Assembly: GCA_036245525.1 (NCBI GenBank)
Contig: BTPG01000004.1
Span: 48,824,323 to 48,888,322 of the forward strand
Origin: Semisulcospira habei
Taxonomy: Eukaryota > Mollusca > Gastropoda > Semisulcospiridae
Direction of reading: 5' to 3'
DNA: 64,000 bases
The stretch's first letter is position 1. Every line of letters starts with the position of its first letter. The notes beneath the pieces were generated by a model. It did not search any database. It was given only the letters and a program-made list of their open reading frames with translations, and had not been told where the DNA came from. Of the stretch, positions 60,985 to 64,000 are shown in pieces. The position numbers and the translations under genes are program-made.

Positions 60985-61122
60985 TGATCGGTGAGTTCGG
61001 GGTTTAGCATCCACGGCACTGTAGTGATAAGGGACGGCCCTGACGTGTATCGCCTATGGAGTACGACCTGAACACTGATCTTGCAGGCGCGCTACAACTG
61101 TGCCACTTTGATTTACCAACTG
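60985..61122 (-). mobile_element. SINE family A, diverged 3' fragment (minus)
   Basis: The complement reads AAATCAAAGTGGCACAGTTG and GATCAGTGTTCAGGTCGTAC, ending in GTGGATGCTAAACCCCGAAC. It matches the body of 61561-61879 with many substitutions and a deletion, so it is an older copy. Confidence 0.85.
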
Positions 61123-61146
61123 ATTGACGATACGCAGCACTACGCA

Positions 61147-61316
61147 TTAACCCATTTAACTCCACGGCCTGATTTCTCAAATTTTGGAGGTGTTACCTAA
61201 AGACTATGGCTCGACCGTGATATTTCAAGCGGGTAGTGTCGCTCATCTGGCACTACCCTTGAATTATCATGATCAGTCCATCTTCTGTTGTAGGGCTTTG
61301 GGGTCATACGGGTTAA
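61147..61316. mobile_element. palindromic TTAA-CCC MITE, TAACTCCACGG-type
   Basis: TTAACCCATTTAACTCCACG and GGGGTCATACGGGTTAA. The left stem arm is partly deleted; the right arm CTGGCACTACCCTTGAATTA is intact. Confidence 0.85.
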
Positions 61317-61560
61317 AGGAAACTTTAGTTCATTGCAGACGATAATTTTCTCATGCCTGAAGACTTGACTTGAAACTCTGACTGAATGCACCAACAAAAA
61401 GCTTGCGTACTTATGGTTACAGCGCAGCAAACTGCACGCCATCCTCATGAGCCATAGCAGACTGCTGAACGACTCATGATGATCTTTGTCCAGTTCTTGC
61501 GGTAGCGGTGACACATCTGCCTTGTGTCTATGTTTAGTATTTGACAGCAGACATATCGAT

Positions 61561-61879
61561 AAGAGTCCGACATAGCTCAGGCGGTTAAACGTCGGAGCAG
61601 GAGAGCGAAGGGAATCGCCGGGTCGTGGGTTCGAATCCCGTCCTGGTCCCGGTAGCTGGACTCACAATCCAGGGTGGAAAAACGGATTTGTTCAATAGCA
61701 TTTCCGTTGAAAGGTCCTGGTAAATCAAAGTGGCACAGTTGGAGTGCGCCTGAGTTGATCAGTGTTCAGGTCGTACTCCATAGGCAATAGATTTCCCTGT
61801 CCCCCATCACCCGCCCGTCAGGGCCGTCCATGATCACCTCGGTGCTGTGGACGTTAAACCCGAACGAACTAACTAACTA
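61561..61879 (+). mobile_element. tRNA-derived SINE, family A, copy 2
   Basis: A box TAGCTCAGGCGGTTAAACG, B box GGTTCGAATCCC, tail AACTAACTAACTA. Target duplication ACATATCGAT at 61551-61560 and 61880-61889. It is about 95% alike copy 1 by eye, with a longer central segment (GTCGTACTCC). Confidence 0.94.
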
Positions 61880-61925
61880 ACATATCGATCGAAGTGACAG
61901 ACTTCGAGTATCCAAAAGTAGGCCT

Positions 61926-62545
61926 ACATTAGAAGTTATTGGTCGCAGGGGTTTGCTACACGGACCCTTGTAGGCCTGAGGGAGTAAAAATGGTTCCAAC
62001 ACTGAACACGTTCAGTTTGTTTTCATCCCTAGGTCACACGACCAGTCACTTTAGAGCAAACCGTACCATGTGACCGGGATACAAAAACCCTTGTAGCGAC
62101 AAATGGCCGACATCTTGTAGCCCTCTTTGTGACGCGTCTTGGATGCGAGTTTTGTTCTATAAAAGATCACCAGTAAACCATTCTAAAGTAAAAAGTTACT
62201 TCAATTCGAAACAACAGGCACACTACTGGAGACGGCAACGCCCATGAAAGATTTTTAAATTACGTCATATGTCTAATATGTATAAATGTATATGCCTTTG
62301 TCGTCAGTCATGTGTGACGTGATCCAGATCGGAAGATTTCTTTTTGATTTTTGTTAACGAAAACATTTGAGGAATGAAAACAAATACGTTATTGGTAGCA
62401 GGGGCTTGCTGCACGGATCCTTGTAGACCTTCGGGAGGTCAAAGAAACCATTGTACCCCTCAGGCCTTCGGGGTGCAATGGTTCCTTTGACCTCCCTCAT
62501 GCCTACTTCGTGTAGCAAACCCCTGCTACCAATAACTTATAATGT
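61926..62545. mobile_element. TIR-flanked non-autonomous DNA element
   Basis: Left ACATTAGAAGTTATTGGTCG and right complement ACATTATAAGTTATTGGTAG, both continuing into GCAGGGGTTTGCTACAC. A third copy of the end sequence begins at 62391 and folds with the right end into a hairpin (62391-62540). No ORF. Confidence 0.8.
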
Positions 62546-63711
62546 CAACTCTTTTGTCCCTCAGGCTGTTACTCTTTTCAACAATAATATCAGTAGATAG
62601 TGTCTGTCAACATTCTTTAGTTATTTAGTAATAGCGCATTCAGTAGTTCACTGCAACATTGCTGACACCAGAAGCACAGGGGGCATAAACCGTAAGTGTT
62701 TCTGATGCCATGTTGTTACAAAGGTACCAGCACGTCTGTTGCAGTTCGTCTCTTTATTTGAGAGTTATAGGTTATTTAATTAATTGACCGAGTGAATGAT
62801 GATGCCATGTGGGTAGACAGTGAATTTTCCCATGAGGGATGAATAAAGTGTATTGTATTGTATTGTATTGTATTGTATTGTATTGTATTGTATTGTATTG
62901 TATTGTATTGTATTGTATTGTACCTTCTGAACATTAATGAGTACACATAATTATCAAGAGTCCGACCATTGTAAACCAGCAATAGGGGACATGGATCCTC
63001 ATGAGTACAAGCCTCTGTCTCTTCCTACAAAGCGGTATGTGCTGGTCTGGTATTTTGGATCGAACGGCTTCAAGCTGTTATATCCAAAATCCCAGACCAT
63101 CACACATAGCAAGTCGATGGTGTGCGCGTCAGTGCAACCTCGTCAGTGACATTTTGGAGCGAAATCATATTTTGATGCGGTTACCTCCTTTGATTTCCCC
63201 CCTATTTTCTGACGAAATCTCGAAAATGCTCACAACTGCCTCGGATCACATATTCTAAACAAAATATACACATTATTATTATTATTATTAATTTCTTTCT
63301 TTATTTGTTTGTTCGTTTTTCTCGTTGGCCTTACAAAATTGTTAGTTACGAGGTTGCACGCGAACACAGTCCAAATGTCTCTGCGGCGCAGAGTGAGAAG
63401 ATTGACTGCAGGGATCTGTTCGTCTTGAGGATGAAAGGCGCTCGCTCAACCACTCAAGGCTGTCGAAGTGGCCTGGCAAATCAGGCGTGTAAGGCTACCC
63501 GCTGCGCTGTCTGGGCCGACTGCCAGGCGATGTCTCCGCTGCTGTGAGGACACGGTCCGGACTGCTGCGTGGGAGATTGAGGTCATGGGACCTACTGGCA
63601 ATCAAGAGAGAAAATCGTTGTCGGCAAATCCTGTAATTATGAAGGCATAGAAAAAGCATGTTTCCAAAGACCGCACATCTTATTCTGTAAGTCTATTTGG
63701 CGTTTTGGAGC
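62546..63711. other. intergenic DNA, retroposon tail and simple repeats
   Basis: CCCATGAGGGATGAATAAAG followed by a TATTG microsatellite (62849-62921) looks like a LINE/SINE 3' end. ATTATTATTATTATT lies at 63273-63289. An ORF at 63305-63547 has no recognisable domain. No gene supported. Confidence 0.5.
62849..62921. repeat. TATTG pentanucleotide microsatellite
   Basis: About fourteen units, directly after a GAATAAAG end. Confidence 0.97.
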
Positions 63712-63930
63712 TTAACCCTTTTCATTCTGATACACTGCTGCATGAAATTAATTTGATTTTGATCGTTCAAGGGTGGTGCCAGAATAGCTTGGCGCCTAAG
63801 GCGCCAAGCTATTCTGGCACCAACCTTGTACTAAAATGGTTGATCTAATCTCCTAATCTGTAATGTAGCATTCATCCGAGGACAATAAGCAAATTTTAAA
63901 AAAAATCAGCCTCAGGATGTAATGGGTTAA
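63712..63930. mobile_element. palindromic TTAA-CCC MITE, CATTCTGATAC-type, complete
   Basis: TTAACCCTTTTCATTCTGAT on the left and CTCAGGATGTAATGGGTTAA on the right, 219 bp. Stem TTCAAGGGTGGTGCCAGAAT / ATTCTGGCACCAACCTTG around TTGGCGCC. Confidence 0.92.
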
Positions 63931-64000
63931 ACCCTTCCACAAGACCTCAGTAGAAAAAGCATGGGGTTTTAGGTTTTTGATCTTTTCATCTTTACTTCTT

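Noticed and set aside
63305..63650. Possible host exon
   Set aside because: The open frame has no recognisable domain, no convincing splice sites and no repeat match; not enough to call a gene.

Overview
This is repeat-dense eukaryotic DNA from an invertebrate animal. A mollusc, possibly a marine gastropod, is my best guess; this is inference from the mix of DIRS, RTE, CR1-like and Gmr1-type elements, tRNA-derived SINEs and tandem-cored repeats, and nothing in the sequence proves it. No bacterial-style operons are present. Nearly every long ORF belongs to a transposable element. The one host gene I recognise is the 3' end of an F-box protein of the FBXO2/6/44 type, with two FBA-domain exons at 12849-12984 and 14650-14808 on the + strand.

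Layout. 1-6195: DIRS-type tyrosine-recombinase retrotransposon, copy 1, cut off by the window edge. 6216-6900: 3' fragment of an L2/CR1-like LINE (-). 6930-12838: DIRS copy 2, ending about 10 bases before the splice acceptor of the first F-box exon. 12849-14808: F-box exons, with a dispersed ~1.1 kb repeat and a palindromic MITE in the intron between them. 14989-15820: eight 104-bp tandem units. 17578-27446: an RTE-like LINE (-) flanked by a 96-bp direct repeat and split by DIRS copy 3 (about 18468-24742), the best preserved of the three. 28416-33020: an AATC-tailed retroposon, microsatellites and a CR1-like LINE (+). 33-42 kb: SINEs, LINE scraps and a crowd of palindromic TTAA-flanked MITEs. 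42676-45096: a three-level nest (MITE, retroposon, solo LTR). 46028-57657: a complete Ty3/gypsy-class LTR retrotransposon (-) with integrase in front of reverse transcriptase (Gmr1-type order). Its 3' LTR carries a LINE whose 5' half is inverted, and the element itself sits in an array of ~165-bp tandem units. 58-64 kb: more hairpin MITEs, two SINE copies, a TIR element and microsatellites.

How it works together. The window is a stack of nested insertions whose relative ages can be read from interruptions and target-site duplications. DIRS copies share one plan: cysteine-motif gag with an arginine/serine-rich middle, RT, RNase H, a domain at the methyltransferase-like position, and tyrosine recombinase in an overlapping -1 frame, bounded by inverted repeats plus an internal complementary region. 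The small TTAA-flanked hairpin elements recur about 18 times. Their two arms often carry matching differences, which suggests the arms are homogenised within each copy.
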